Assembly: GCA_963457665.1 (NCBI GenBank) | Contig: OY735212.1 | Span: forward strand, 11,816,683 to 11,880,682 | Reading direction: 5' to 3' | Source of the DNA: Thysanoteuthis rhombus | Lineage: Eukaryota > Mollusca > Cephalopoda > Oegopsida > Thysanoteuthidae | Length of the DNA stretch: 64,000 bases | Shown here: in pieces, positions 11,610-23,883 of the stretch | Numbering within the stretch: the first letter of the stretch is position 1 | Layout of the letters: each line of letters opens with the position of its first letter | Program-made: the position numbers and the translations under genes | The notes under the pieces: generated by a model | Database searches by the model: none | What the model was told of the DNA's origin: nothing | The model's input: the letters and a program-made list of their open reading frames with translations, nothing else

Positions 11610-12005
11610 ATAAACCAAAACTATCAACATAGTTTTCTTTAGTTTTTAAGTGATTCAGACCGCATGTATGTACAGACCAGCCAATGGAGTTGAAAGGTTA
11701 AAAATTTGAACATTTGCTCTCTAAAATATCTTGACCCCCACCCCGATTATGATGGGGGAGGGGGCTCAATTTACAAAACAGATCTATGCTAAATTGGTCC
11801 AGCAGGATTCACGCTTGTTTTGTTTTGTTTTTTAAATTCTGCCTCTGCGTTAATCCCCACCCATCCATAAGCAAGAGAAGTTACTCATTCACTGATCAGC
11901 CCTTTTGAAACTTTTTTTTCAATTGATCACCCCCAACACGACATGTTGCTGAGACACGTTGGTCATGTGAGGTTTTTTTTCAATGACTAACCAGACCTGT
12001 TGTAT
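11610..12005 (-). repeat. Family F repeat
   Basis: Reverse copy: CCAAAACTATCAACATAGTT, CTTTTGAAACTTTTTTTTCA, ATTGATCACCCCCAACACGA and GACACGTTGGTCATGTGAGG, ending CAATGACTAACCAGACCTGT. Near full length. Confidence 0.65.
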
Positions 12006-12317
12006 AGAGGTTGTTTAAGTGACTTCACATAAATCTTCTTAACACGCACATATCCACTGCATTCTTCATAGGTTTTCTGTGCAATGTGCACCGTGAAGTC
12101 TTTCCCTCCCCTCAATCACATTGATAACACATACTTGGCACCGAGTGATGGATTATTAATGAAGTATACCATCGCATTACAATAGACGTCGACAGAAAAT
12201 ATTCCCTCTGCAGCAACTGTCAAAAAGCCATAGTTACTTGACACAGGTATAATTCATATGTTTATACCAAACAATATTTATACAGATGCTTCGTATAATT
12301 TCCGACGATTATTTACC

Positions 12318-12318
12318 C

Positions 12319-12379
<61 letters not shown>

Positions 12380-12534
12380 AACACACACACAAATGTTCAA
12401 GCTGTCTGACAGTATATACATATATATATATGTATATATATATATATTTGTTCTTTGATATCTATCTAGCTATATCTCATCAAATAAATGTTTATGTAAA
12501 ATGTTCAAGATGTGTAATAAAGTATATATGCATA

Positions 12535-12609
<75 letters not shown>

Positions 12610-12670
12610 TTGTCATCATATATGTGTTGCATACAGTTTTTGGATCGTATTCCTTTGTTCTCTCGTATCC

Positions 12671-12709
<39 letters not shown>

Positions 12710-12844
12710 CTTTTTGCCTCTATCAGTCTCTCATCCACATTATCCTTCTCTCTCTCATATATATGTTTATGATCTTACCATTTTTTTGTTTTTAATCTAG
12801 ATTGCTCTATACTTCAAAATTAGCTTCGATTCATGAAATATGTC

Positions 12845-12911
<67 letters not shown>

Positions 12912-12934
12912 TCATATATGTATGCATACATGTA

Positions 12935-12970
<36 letters not shown>
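12318..12970. repeat. Cluster of (TA)n, (TG)n and (TC)n tracts
   Basis: TA at 12321-12377, 12415-12448 and 12530-12564; TG at 12565-12599; TC at 12672-12706; TA at 12848-12906 and 12938-12968. The 169-codon frame here is Tyr/Ile/Cys/Leu repeat translation only. It abuts the Penelope-like region. Confidence 0.9.
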
Positions 12971-12972
<2 letters not shown>

Positions 12973-13379
12973 ATTCTAATACGTTTTGTCAAAATGTTTC
13001 ATCGTCAAGCGAGTAATTGAATGTTAGAAGTTCTCTTTGGCTTGACTCCGGTCCGTCAGGCGACTTTTTTGTTTCATTTCTGTTTTGTACGATTTTAATC
13101 GGCAATATATTATATAGTATGTGGTACTTGTTTTAGTATCTCATTTTATAAATAAATCATCAATATATCTTCTATTCTATTTAGGTTTATTTATTTTTGA
13201 TTATCTATATAACGGTGTAAAATAATCTGTATATGAAGAATATCGTTCATTATTAAAAATATGTTTTGTTAAAAATTCTCTTCATTTTTGTATTTAAATA
13301 CGTATTTCTTTTCGTATCTGCCTTTGGGAATTATTCCACTTTTTTAAATGATGTTTCCTTTTCAGATGATGAATATGGT

Positions 13380-15125
13380 TTTTTATTGATATTATTGTAT
13401 ATCTAGGCTCTTGTTAGCATTTTGCCATTTTCATTGTTTCTTTCCGAACCCTCCAATTTCCAAATGTGTCTAGATAGTGGTGTAGTCCGCATGTAAACTT
13501 CATTGTTGAATGTTATTTTATGATATTTATATCGAGTTTTCAATGTTTTTTCGGTCACTCCTATATATACTTTATCGTCTTCGATAGTTGCTGTATATAA
13601 CATTATTAATAGGCATTTTCTCTGAAGTGGATACATTTTTTCATCTCTACAATTACATAGTGTCTTGGTTAATTTTAGTTGCTTGTTATCTTATCATAAT
13701 GACGTTATCAGTACATGAATAGCTAATTTTTATATGATTTCTTCTAAATATTGCATACATTTCATTTGTTCTAACAAAATGTTTATCTATTAATCTAAGG
13801 AATATTTCCCAATATTTGTTAATACACACTTCTTTTATGGTAGATTAAACCATATTAAATTCCTTTTTTCTTTTCTTTCTATTATTTTTGTTGATTGTGG
13901 ATGTATTTTTTATTTGTATCTCAAATCCACTGTTCTATATTGTTAAATGTTGATATGTGTGCCGAATTATCTGATATTCTTTTTGTTGTTATTTCTAATA
14001 TATCTTTAAGTATATTTTGTCGGTGGTTAAACGTAATGTCTATGCATATTGGATGATTGTTTTCTTCTCTATATGTCTTGTCGGTGTTATTATTCAAATT
14101 CAGTGTTACGTCCCAAAGGTTGATATTTTTGCCGACTATTCCATACATTTGAAAATTTTTATTATTTTTTTCTCTATTTTGCCAGTGTATTGCCTCTGAG
14201 ATCTATCAGACAATCATCCCTGTATAATCTTATGTCTTAATTTTACATGTTTGTTCAGTTATTTAGAATTAATACTCCTATCAGTTCACACACTTCCACT
14301 CCATCATAAGTACCCTTGGTTACATTGGATTATCCTGGAGGGATTATCCATGCTTATTTATCGTAGATTGATATAGATTTTCTAACATCCATTGGAAGCA
14401 AATTGTATGGGTTCATGTAGTTTTTATCTTATTTTATGTTTTAAAACCATTCAATCACTTCATTAGTTTTCTTCTATTGTTTTTAATTTAGTTTTCTTCC
14501 TAATTTTCCCTCATTTGAGTTCAACATCTGTTTGCTGATTTTGCTGATGTTGTTCTTCAAAGGCTTTAATAATCTGTACGTTTTTTTTTTTCCTTTCAAA
14601 ATATTTTCGCGGACTTTTAAAGTGATGTAGGCTTCCGTTATTGCTAGAGTGTTAATTCTGTAGGATTTGGGATTTTTTTGGTATAATTTTTGGTTCTTTG
14701 TTCACTTCGTAAGTGATGTTGATTGCCTTTCTGAGTGCTTGTTATATTGTTCTGCAAAAGTTTTTTGGGGTTCATTTGTGCTTATTTTATACGTAGTTTT
14801 GTCAGCTTCTGTGAATTCTTCCTATGATCTTTTAATTTCTTTGAAGTCAGTTTTCAGTTTGGTTTTCAATTGTTCTACCAGTTTTTAATTTTAACATTTT
14901 TAGCCATTTCTGTTTGTTCTCTTTCCAAATTTATCAGGTTCTGTCGTGGTTTGGACTTTGTAGTTTAGAATCTGAAAGTTTGTTTTTCTTTGTCTTTGTT
15001 TTTCGTCTTATCTTTTTTGATGTGGTAAAACGTTTTCAATCTAATTCGTTTGATGAAATTTCCTAACATTTTCTATAAGTTGAATTTTATGTTTTTAGTT
15101 TTGATGATGTTTGTAAGTAATTTAA
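13380..15125 (-). pseudogene. Degenerate Penelope-like retroelement: reverse transcriptase plus GIY-YIG endonuclease
   Basis: Read on the minus strand, the segment follows the Penelope-like element (PLE) protein in order. An N-terminal block has KRIRLKTFYHI, then FKEIKRS and ADKTTYK (14792-14806). AYITLK (14615-14632) is followed in a shifted frame by RLLKPLKNNISKISKQML. Next come GTYDGVEVCELIG (14276-14314), the catalytic YRDD (14213-14224), LWDVTLNL (14095-14118) and a block with NHRQNILKDILE and KRISD. The GIY-YIG-like endonuclease ends the protein at 13403-13636. PLEs copy RNA into DNA at chromosomal nicks or ends. This copy is dead: several stops and frameshifts split it, and the usual C-terminal Cys-rich tail after the endonuclease is missing. 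The plus strand looks T-rich here because the coding strand is A-rich. The 5' limit is approximate. Family assignment rests on motif order and is fairly secure; the PLE subfamily is not. Confidence 0.85.
13403..13636 (-). CDS. Residual open frame of the PLE endonuclease domain (GIY-YIG type)
   Basis: This 77-residue open stretch is the best-preserved part of the Penelope-like element. VYIGVT (about residues 23-28; codons near 13555-13570) is the YIG half of the GIY-YIG fold. LKTRYKYHK supplies the conserved Arg and a following His, and TTPLSRHIWKLE matches the conserved block near the end of PLE endonucleases, where the nuclease nicks target DNA before reverse transcription. The first half of the motif is degenerate. 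The methionine at 13636 is an internal residue, not a real start, because homologous reverse transcriptase sequence continues upstream in other frames. It stops at TRA*, before the expected Cys-containing tail. It is part of the dead element and is not an independent gene. Confidence 0.75.
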   Translation of the reverse strand: MYPLQRKCLLIMLYTATIEDDKVYIGVTEKTLKTRYKYHKITFNNEVYMRTTPLSRHIWKLEGSERNNENGKMLTRA

Positions 15126-15574
15126 CCCGCTCCCTATCCCAGATATATTTTTCTTCAGCAATCATCTAGAATGGATTAGATACAGTCCTAAAGGTTAAAA
15201 GAAAGACCTTTGAAAGGAAGGGTTTTCTAAAGGAATCCATGACATCGAAGTAGCTCAACTATGGTCTTTCAGGCTTGTTAATTTTCAGTCTGATCCACTA
15301 TGTTCCATCGGTTCAAACGCATGTGTCTTTGAATCCAGCTAATCAACTCAAATCATGCCAATCATAAGGAATTCGCATATCCTGTGGACAAGTTCTAGGG
15401 ATAACGTTGGCACCACACGCGCCATATGTATAAATTCTCAATTTTCAATCCCCGATTGTAATATGAGTTTGCTTGAATCCAAGAATGAGAATTGCTGGCA
15501 AAATATTGTATGAAAAACTGTGGCAAATGAAGTGCCCTTCGAATAGTGGCTTTGGTCAAACCCCAGTTGGAGTT

Positions 15575-15705
15575 GAATGTGTTTTACCCCGGTAACAATT
15601 CTCACCAAATTAAACAGAATTATAAATTAATATTTCCTACCGTGATTCAAAATTGCAACCAAGTGACACACTAACCAACTGAGCCAAACTGACATGTCAC
15701 GAACA
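15575..15705 (-). repeat. tRNA-like SINE head
   Basis: On the minus strand GTTTGGCTCAGTTGGTTAGT matches an A box and the D-arm of a tRNA, then TTGCAATTTTGAATCACGG stands at the B-box position in degraded form. The body continues toward 15575. Confidence 0.5.
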
Positions 15706-15744
15706 CACACACACACATATATGCACACATATACAGATATACAG

Positions 15745-15876
15745 ATTTTTTTATTATAATACAAGATGGAGAGACAAACTAGACAAATTCAGAAAATACT
15801 GGCTCAGTGACGCCCACAATAGAGAGATGTGGCGAATCTTAGGGAAGGTCTATGTCCAACAACAAACGATAAAAGA

Positions 15877-15908
<32 letters not shown>

Positions 15909-15935
15909 CATCATCATCATCATCATCAAAATTTG
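15745..15935 (+). mobile_element. RTE-like LINE terminal 120 bp with (GAT)n(ATC)n tail
   Basis: Translation gives RWRDKLDKFRKYWLSDAHNREMWRILGKVYVQQ in pieces, the end of the family protein, followed by (GAT)n turning into (ATC)n at about 15878-15930. The turn makes the tail self-complementary. Confidence 0.7.
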
Positions 15936-16015
15936 CAGTCATTATTTCCAGTCGGAATAGAAGTAGGGGTTGAGTTTGACCATGCTGCAGTCAAGCCTTT
16001 TTTATCTTAGTATGG
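15935..16015 (+). repeat. Family D repeat, distal part
   Basis: GCAGTCATTATTTCCAGTCG, GAATAGAAGTAGGGGTTGAG and TTTGACCATGCTGCAGTCAA match 48905-48965 and 63935-63998. It follows an RTE tail. Confidence 0.55.
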
Positions 16016-16177
16016 CGCAAGACCAGAAATGTAGAGTTCTAAATACTACAGTAATGATCCGTAAGACAAGCATCTCTAGTGAGACACTTCTGTTATTCTT
16101 GTCGTAATGTACATCTGATTTGCATGATATAGATATTAATTTGAACTATGAATATACAGTTTTGTGTGATTTATAAG

Positions 16178-16645
16178 AAAGCTGTTTGGTTAGTCACTCA
16201 GGAGAAACTGTCACGTAAACAAGGTGTTTCGAAAGCATGTCATGCTAAGGGTAATCAATTAAACGATTGGAAAAAAGGTGATCAATGAATTATTTACTTA
16301 TACTGCCTTTTTTTGGATGGTGATCACGGAAACTATCCGAACTAAATCAAACAACAATCGCAAACGCAGCCAGCTACAAACCAAGGGAACAATATAGCGT
16401 AAACTTACATCGTAAATTCAGCTCCTCTTTTGGAAACCTGCTTGAAGAGAATTTTTGAAAAACAAATTATTGTTATTTCCTAGACATGATAAGAAGTAAA
16501 TGTTTAAATTTTTAGCCCTCTACCTCTATTGGGATGGTCTGTGCCGACGATACATATATAGCCAGCCAGCCAGCAAGCCATACCAGCTCAAAAGTTGAAA
16601 AAGTCATTATTGACAGTTTTCTTGACGATTTCGAACACACCATCT
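16178..16645 (+). repeat. Family F repeat
   Basis: GGTTAGTCACTCAGGAGAAA, CTGTCACGTAAACAAGG, GGAAAAAAGGTGATCAATGA, then CCCTCTACCTCTATTGGG, AGCCAGCCAGCCAGCAAGCC and TTGACAGTTTTCTTGACGA. Near full length with the internal CAGC tetranucleotide run seen in most copies. Confidence 0.65.
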
Positions 16646-16694
16646 TGTTTGATAGAATTAATTAGGAAAGAAACTTGTTTTTGTTTCAAGTAGT

Positions 16695-16870
16695 AGTAAA
16701 GCACTTAGTGAGAATCAAACTCACTACTCAGTAATTATTAACTGCAAGACCAACTAGATAACAAGGTATTTCCCAAGTTCGGCTTAGCTTTATTTTGGGA
16801 CAACATCACAAGTATTAGGCCCCCATTGAGGATCGAACTCACTTTCAGTTGTGATGTTCTTTGAAATCAG
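16695..16870 (-). repeat. Two adjacent tRNA-like fragments
   Basis: Minus strand: GTTATCTAGTTGGTCTTGCA (A-box-like) and GTGAGTTTGATTCTCACTAA (B-box-like) form one unit. A second B-box-like GTGAGTTCGATCCTCAATGG lies at about 16830. They look like neighbouring SINE heads; no intact tRNA fold was seen. Confidence 0.5.
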
Positions 16871-17521
16871 ATTAGTGAAGCTCCCTTGTTTAGCTCTATT
16901 TTATCTTTATGGATAAACTTCTGATTATCATGATGTAGACATTAACTTGAAACCAGCGTTGCCAATCTACATCCTTTTCGCGCTAAAATTTGGCGCATTT
17001 TTTGTTTTTGGTCGTATCAAAAATCACTAAATTAGTGCGGGCCTGTTTAATTTTTCCTTTTTTTTTTTTGCAGGATGGGGAGGGGCGTTTTTGGCCCTTT
17101 TAAAAATCATTTCTGACATATTTTCTATAGCCACATATGTTTTGGCCACATTTGGCCTTTTTTTTTTTTGCTATTTCTTATTTAGCGCTTTTCAGCAGTC
17201 AAACTACCGCTGGAATACTTTCTGAGTTGGCAACAAAGAATGAAACTAGAACCCATGTCATTCCGTTTGTTTTCATTGAAAATAATGAAATCGCAATCAT
17301 CATAGCTTAAGGTAAGTTCCAAGCATTTTTCAAGTCCACTGTTTGTGGTATTGACCCTGGCCGTTAGCGTCGCTTGAACTATAGTCGTTTTCTTAAGAAC
17401 TGCCTCACACTATCCCTCGACTTTATCGGTATTTCATAGCGCTTTTCTATATTGTTTCCTTTTCATCCTCTTTATATAAATGTGTATAGCATATATACCA
17501 TACGTATGCATGTATATGAGT

Positions 17522-17528
17522 ATATATA

Positions 17529-17607
<79 letters not shown>

Positions 17608-17719
17608 ATATGGTTGCATATGGTATACACTAAATCTTTTTTATTTCTCTCCTCTTTCTTTCCAGTTGCCTTCCTCTCTCTCTCTCTGTCTCTCTACATA
17701 TATACACACACACACACAT

Positions 17720-17806
<87 letters not shown>

Positions 17807-17825
17807 GTGTGTGTGTGTGTGATCG
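17522..17825. repeat. (TA)n and (CA)n(TA)n(TG)n tracts
   Basis: TA at 17537-17602, a TC run at 17675-17690, CA at 17703-17752, TA to 17803 and TG to 17820. Confidence 0.95.
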
Positions 17826-17829
17826 GAAT

Positions 17830-19555
17830 GTACGTAGGTCTTGACCAAGTTTAGTCCTGCAGGACACGACAATCGCTGATGATTGAAATCATAATAGAGT
17901 AAGCAAAAAAAAAAAAAGAGGCAAAAAAATGAAATTTACAAAGAACTGGCTATGCTGGAATATGTACTGCAGTTCCATCAGCTCTAGCCACCCTTAAGTT
18001 ATGCGATAACTGACAGATGGATAAAAAAGAAGAGACATTCTGTGAATTATAGTAATCTTGAATCAACACTCAACTGGTTTTGAAACGTACATGCCACTCA
18101 AGAACTCCTGTTCGACCTGAAGAATGTTCGTCAGCTTCCGGAGGTACCGTGTGAATAGACATGAGTTAATACAGAAATGTATGAGAAAATGGAAAATATC
18201 TCTCGATCAAAACAAATTCATGGATCCAGCCCAAAATTTGATCACTCCTTCATTATTGCATGGCACACCCCTTCAACAAAATTTTGTAGGAATTCATCGA
18301 GAACTTTTGGGGATATTGTATGGAGACAAAGACAGAAATAAGGACGGGAAAACAGATGGGAAGAGGAACGGGAGAACTCTAAGTAGCATGTATACCTCCC
18401 CATCTCCGTTAGCATTGGTAAATTATGATTTATCAATTTGTGTCCTTCTAAAATAGAATCTTTTCCATAATTGCTTATTTTAATGGGCGACGAAGCTTGA
18501 GATTTTGGGATCCAGGAATCTCGGTTCTTTGACGGGTTCCTTACAACATTTAGTGAAATTTGATGAAAGAGGAGCATTTGGGATGAATAGACATGCACTA
18601 TCGCTGTAAAACACTCTCAAGGCAAAGTTGTTATGTATGCTATTCATCTATGTACAAATATATCCTTGTTAATGTGTAATATTAGTTGAAATGCAGTTGA
18701 TGAATAATAATTTATGGAGCTTTCAAGGGGACCCCTCCATTGGGGCGTTTCCTAGCTAGATCGCTGGATCTGAGTCACTCTTGTCGTCCAGCTGCAACGT
18801 TTCTAGTGTCATCTTCTAATTGGAATTGCCCGCCAGGTTTATTAGAAAGGAACGTAAGTAATGGCTTTCGATTTGAAATAGAAAAAACAAATGCTTGACA
18901 CCGTTTTATTTTCTCTCCTCTTCTTTTTTTCAATTTTCTTCGTTACTTTTCTCTCTCTTTCGTTTCTCTTCAAGACCCTTAAACAGAAAGTACATCTTTC
19001 GGAAGTTTTTGTGGGACTTCTGAGTACTTAAGATTTATAACATCACACGCCACTCACGTCCTTCCATAGCTAGTCACGTTTTTGTGATCTTTTTCCTCCG
19101 CTAACTAAATAAGCCTTAAAACACGTTAGCTCGCAGCCAGAGACTCCCAAAACATTCACACACACCCACACACACACACACACGAGCACAACTGGGCGCA
19201 TGCGCATACACGGACGCACATGGACGCATGCGCAACAAAACATGTTTTCATAGTCACCGTTGTATATTTGTTTTCTATGTCATGGCCAGAAGTTCACGGC
19301 TGTCGCTACAAAAATCTGTTTGGAAGTCAGCTTGCCTCCAAGGTAGTCAAAGTCTTTTAGATGAACGATGGAATAAAGACAGCTTATTAACGCCATTTTA
19401 AATATTATCCCTGGGGTTCATCTAAAGAGTAAATACATACTTCTGTCCCTTAGTACTACGCAGCATATTTTCCTTTCTTTTTTTTTTGGTTCATGGGTAA
19501 TAAGTATTAATTGCTAATTGGTTATATCTAACTACGTAAATTATCATCTTTAAGC
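17830..19555. other. No gene recognised; two weak exon-like spots
   Basis: Opposite frames of 110 and 118 codons overlap at 18124-18598 without motifs. At 18723-18852 a frame containing LGRFLARSLDLSHSCRPA ends at GGAACGTAAGTAATG, a good donor, but no convincing acceptor was seen. Confidence 0.35.
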
Positions 19556-19558
19556 GTT

Positions 19559-19711
19559 GCTTTTGTGACCAGGACAGTGATGATTTGTAATCTACTTATT
19601 TCGAATTGGACAACGGGTAAAATTTCACCTTCTTTTTTACATGAAGTAAAGAAAATAACAACATAGGAATACCACTGTCCTGTTCACAAAAGTAAGGGAA
19701 TAATAAAAAGC
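19559..19711. mobile_element. MITE, second copy of the 5353-5510 family
   Basis: TTTTGTGACCAGGACAGTG (19561-19579) and CACTGTCCTGTTCACAAAA (19673-19691) are inverted repeats with 18 of 19 positions matching. The right end continues to AGGGAATAATAAAAAGC, as at the left end of the first copy. Internal sequence is AT-rich and non-coding. Confidence 0.65.
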
Positions 19712-19714
19712 ATT

Positions 19715-22380
19715 CTCTATACATTTTATGCATAATCATTATGAATATAATACTCACCCACCAGGTGCAAAAATTGCGTTGTTATATTTTCTTACGTACA
19801 ATACATAAAAAAGCACCAGGTACATTTCAAAAATTTCATTTCAACATTTTCATAAAGCTTTAAGACAGACAGAATTTTAACCAAAGATTAAAAATTTCAA
19901 AGATTAAGAATATTGAAATAAGATTGAACATTGGATTGCTTTGAAAAAGAATCAGAAATCAGAAATTTTTGGCCCTAACTCTGTTTTGGAGATGTTTAAA
20001 TATGGTAAATAAATGTTGGAAATGTATCGGATATATTCGAACTCACCTTGTTCCATTCACAGAAGAAACAGCTGCCATCAAAGATGGCGATGGGGTCTAT
20101 CCTTTTCTTTATTTATATATACGTGCATTTGTTTGTATGTTTATGCGTTAATTCGCTTGTTTGTTCCAGCGCTCCTGGCTACGCCGTTTTGTCTACAGAC
20201 TTGAAAATTAACATCGGTTCTTCACTATACCCTTCAGAATTTTTGTTTTTTTGTTTTTGATAAAAAGCTTTTTTGACTTTTGGGACCTGTATTCTGAGAA
20301 GTTTGTCAATAACATAGATTCTCTAGAATAAAAAAAAAGCATTTAAAAAGAAGTTTGTATATGTTTTTTCTTTATTTTAGATATTTTCAAATTGAACACG
20401 TTAGTGATATCATAAATAAAATTCATTCTGACCATGTTTCTCCTTTGATGGATTCTCTTTACATGACTTCAAATTTTGACACTACAGCTGTTCAATTATT
20501 GACTGTGAAAATAAGTTATAATAGTTATTACATTTCGTAAATAAATATTACTACGCCTGTCCCATAAGTAGTAATATTTTACAGTTTTACTGTCTATCGC
20601 CTTCCAGGTTGATCGGAGTTATTTTACTTGAGGAAGTTTTTGTCCCAAATGGTGGATAACAGACTAATAGCAGGAATGCTTATAGTTGTATTCTAGTTCG
20701 TTAATGTTGCTGCTTTGGGGAAGGATTTTCTGTTCACAACTGCTCATTTAAACAGTACACCAGAAGAAGGTCGAAAATGAATCAGCTGAAACGTTATGCT
20801 AACAGTATGAACATTAAGGAGAAGTTCAATCGTCAAAAAAAAAAATCTTTGAATAAGCTGAAATTATTCCTCTTTGAAAATAAATCCAAGCAAAACTTTT
20901 TACCGTTTTTTCGGCCTATACCAGAGTCCCCAACACTTTTTTTTCCGGGCTACCACCTTTTTTTAAACCACATATTTCATCTGCACTCCTCGTAAATCTG
21001 GTCAAAAATGATACATTGAAAATTGAATAAGTTAAAAGAATTTTCTTTTAAATCAGAAATACGGATAATATTTGAGCTTCAAACAGCTTTTCAGTAAAAT
21101 AAGCTATTGATTTGTATTTCTTGTCTTTCGCCCTCTCCCCACGCTACCACGTCTTATCTTCCAACGACCCCTACCACCTGCTTGATCTCCAGCGCCCCCT
21201 TGAATCGTTGAGCACCCCAAATTTTAGAACTGAAGGCCTATCCGTTGCATTTATGTATAGAACATTTTAGTAGAGAAAATTCCTGCAGAAAATCTTCTTT
21301 GTATACGTCATCATTTATTATAAAACGGGTCTGCTTAGGGACCAAAAAAGTTGCAAGTGTACCATAGAAACCAGTGATTAGTGTTCAACTCAGAACATCC
21401 ATCCCTGATTTTCCCGGCAATATTTGAGACAGCACAATTTTCGAGGTACTGTACTGAACCATGTCATGTTGGGAAAGTATCGACATCTTTTTTTTTTTCA
21501 ACTTTGATTTCAGCTCTCAATTCATGATCATTTCTATTGAATGATGTGCGCTCTCTTAAGCACACAAAGACATTTGATTCCAATTCGACCGACCTATTCT
21601 ACAGCCTTTCAGATCCATAATCTATAAGGAAACAAGGGTGTCACTTCTTTCTTTCTTTTTATCACAGAACAAGATGGTGAGGAGAAGATGGTAGGTAATA
21701 AATCAAACGGCTGGGTGCCTTTGCTGCAACGCATGTCACACAGGTGATTCTAATTTATATAAGGAAGTGTTCTCCGATTCCTTCCCCGTGGAGCAAAGAA
21801 AACCACACGGCGCCCCAAAATATACCTAGCAGGTTAACTGTCTGTGAACACCAGGTGCTATACCAAGATGAAGAGGAATCCCTAGCAACCATGCTAATCT
21901 TCCAATGTATTGAGCATTCCTTTCCTTTGGTAGTCTTCAGAATGGCCGAGAGTGAGGGGGTGAAACTTTGGCAGATCACTTTCTCCACACTAAGCGCTTG
22001 GGCACAGCAGCTCAACTTCTGCAAATGATAAGACTGTCTGTCAAGAGCCAGGGGTAAATACCCGTGCCCTTCCCCCTCCAGCAATTGTCTACCATACCAG
22101 ATTCTTCCACACCCGCTTTAGATTTAGCTTTCTTAAGTGGTAAGAGCGTTAAGGCAAGAGTGGGTTTCTCCCTGATATTCTTTCCTAAATTGAATGCGTT
22201 TAGTCGTCCGAGCAAATCTTGCAGTATTGATGACATTTCTCAGAATTATAGAAAACAGAAAGAAAAAAATAGTTTCTTCTCTTTCATTTTCCTTGCCACA
22301 AAAGCAACAAGATCTATAAGAGCCAGATTCACTTCCTTTTCAGACAAACATTTAAAAAAAGGTTTTATCCGAAGTATCCA
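19715..22380. other. No gene recognised apart from the U6-like relic
   Basis: Frames of 60-109 codons occur on both strands, densest at 21744-22384, with no family motif. That 640-bp stretch is less AT-rich than its neighbours. Confidence 0.4.
21868..21925 (-). ncRNA. Possible U6 snRNA-like relic
   Basis: The minus strand has ATACATTGGAAGATTAGCATGG at 21889-21910. Its last 14 bases (21889-21902) equal the U6 core GAAGATTAGCATGG, which follows the ACAGAG box. Upstream CTACCAAAGGAA is similar to the U6 CTAAAATTGGAA, and downstream TTGCTAGGGAT is similar to TGCGCAAGGAT. There is a 7-nt insertion before ATACA. The ACAGAG box is broken and no terminal T run or upstream promoter was seen, so at best it is a pseudogene fragment. 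Confidence 0.3.
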
Positions 22381-22383
22381 TTG

Positions 22384-22440
22384 AGATAGATAGATAGATG
22401 GATAGATAGATAGATAGGTAAATAGATAGATAGAAAGGGA
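22384..22440. repeat. (GATA)n microsatellite
   Basis: Imperfect GATA/GATG tetranucleotides, followed by GA-rich sequence to 22455. Confidence 0.9.
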
Positions 22441-22794
22441 GAGAGAAATAGAGATTTACAATATTTATATTCCTGACCTGTTTTTCATGACGTCATATAG
22501 CCTCTTAATGTTGCAAGAGAACAACATAACGGATTAAACGTCAAACATTGTGTAAACAACGTTGCAGGTTCTTGTTATTTACAAGGAAAGAGAAGAAGCA
22601 TTGGAAAAACGTAAAATCTTCATAACAAACTATTATCCCCGACGCATATTCCAAGCTAAAACGATAACAAAGTGTTTCACTTATCTCACTTACGAATAAA
22701 GATTTAATGTTTTCCATTTGAATCTGAAAGTGGAGAGTTCTATCGTTTTGCTCCAACCATGAACACTCCTTACTCTCCACTTTTTAAAAGGTAC

Positions 22795-23225
22795 AGTCAA
22801 CCAAAACTGTCAACACAGGTTTCTTCAGTTTTCAATTGAGTCTTCCTGTCTGTCTGGCTGGCTGGCTATATACGTATGTACCATGCGTAAAGAAGGAGCT
22901 AGAGAGCTAAAATATTTGTCTCTTGATATGTTTAGAAAAAAAAGTTTTTTTTGGGGGGGGGATCTTTAGTGGAGGTATTTGCAATGTAAATTTATATCAA
23001 ATAGACCCCTTTGTTTGCATACGGAAGCGTTCACACACATTTTCCTTGGTTGTTATTTTTAAAATCAAAGTAGTGATCGTGGCTGAACAAAAACCGAGAA
23101 AGTAATTTGTTCATTTATTACCCTTTCTTTCCAAATTTTCAATTGATCACCCCCAACACATCATGCTGCCAAAAGATGTAGGTCACGTGATGGTTTCTAT
23201 AGGCTGACTAACCTGACCTGTCATT
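22795..23225 (-). repeat. Family F repeat
   Basis: CAACCAAAACTGTCAACACA, CTGTCTGGCTGGCTGGCTAT, CAATTGATCACCCCCAACAC and GTAGGTCACGTGATGGTTTC, ending GCTGACTAACCTGACCTGTC. One of the best-kept copies. Confidence 0.7.
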
Positions 23226-23564
23226 TTTCTTTTCTTTTTTTTTTTTCATCCATTTCTTCTTCGTGTTAAGAACTCCTGAAATTTCATTATCCTTACGCAA
23301 AAGTCTGAAGCTCCAGTGGTATCTAACAGTAAAATATTTCTTTTTTATCTAAGTGAAGGAAGGTGTGCTGTTTAATTTTCGTTGTATGTGACGTGAAGCG
23401 AACAGTTAGAAATATCTTCGCCTTGGAAATGTGATCATCAGCCGCATTTTATTTCTTTTCTTTTATCTTTTCTTGCATTTTTTTCTCCAAGTTGAAATGA
23501 ATAAACGAGATTTTATCTCACAAATGTCTCAGTTTTGTGTGGGCTTGGCGATGGCACTCTCTCT

Positions 23565-23577
23565 CTCTCCTTCTCAA

Positions 23578-23644
<67 letters not shown>

Positions 23645-23838
23645 TGAAGAGCGAGGTTCCAAAACGTGATCGGCACCTTTTTGAAAGAAAGAGTTTGATT
23701 AAATGAAAAATCAAACAATGAATTTTTTTTCTTATAACAACCTTATAGACAGCGTTTATAGAAAAAGGTTTGTAATAAGATTCTCTAAAAATTCAAATCC
23801 AGATTCTAATTTTCAATTCAATTGAGTTCATTTTTTTG

Positions 23839-23883
<45 letters not shown>

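Noticed and set aside
12286-12795. 169-codon open frame, the longest in the window
   Set aside because: It is translation of (TA)n, (TG)n and (TC)n tracts; Tyr-Ile, Cys-Val and Leu-Ser runs with no unique domain.
16958-17234. GTTGCCAA/TTGGCAAC inverted ends (275 bp apart) as a MITE
   Set aside because: Inverted match is only 8 bp and no second copy with both ends was seen; the GTTGCCAA word also occurs in family E.
17452-17872. Overlapping 80-130-codon frames on both strands
   Set aside because: Entirely dinucleotide repeat translation.
21744-22084. Overlapping 94- and 109-codon frames as a gene
   Set aside because: No motif, no splice signals that agree with either strand, and the U6-like relic lies inside.
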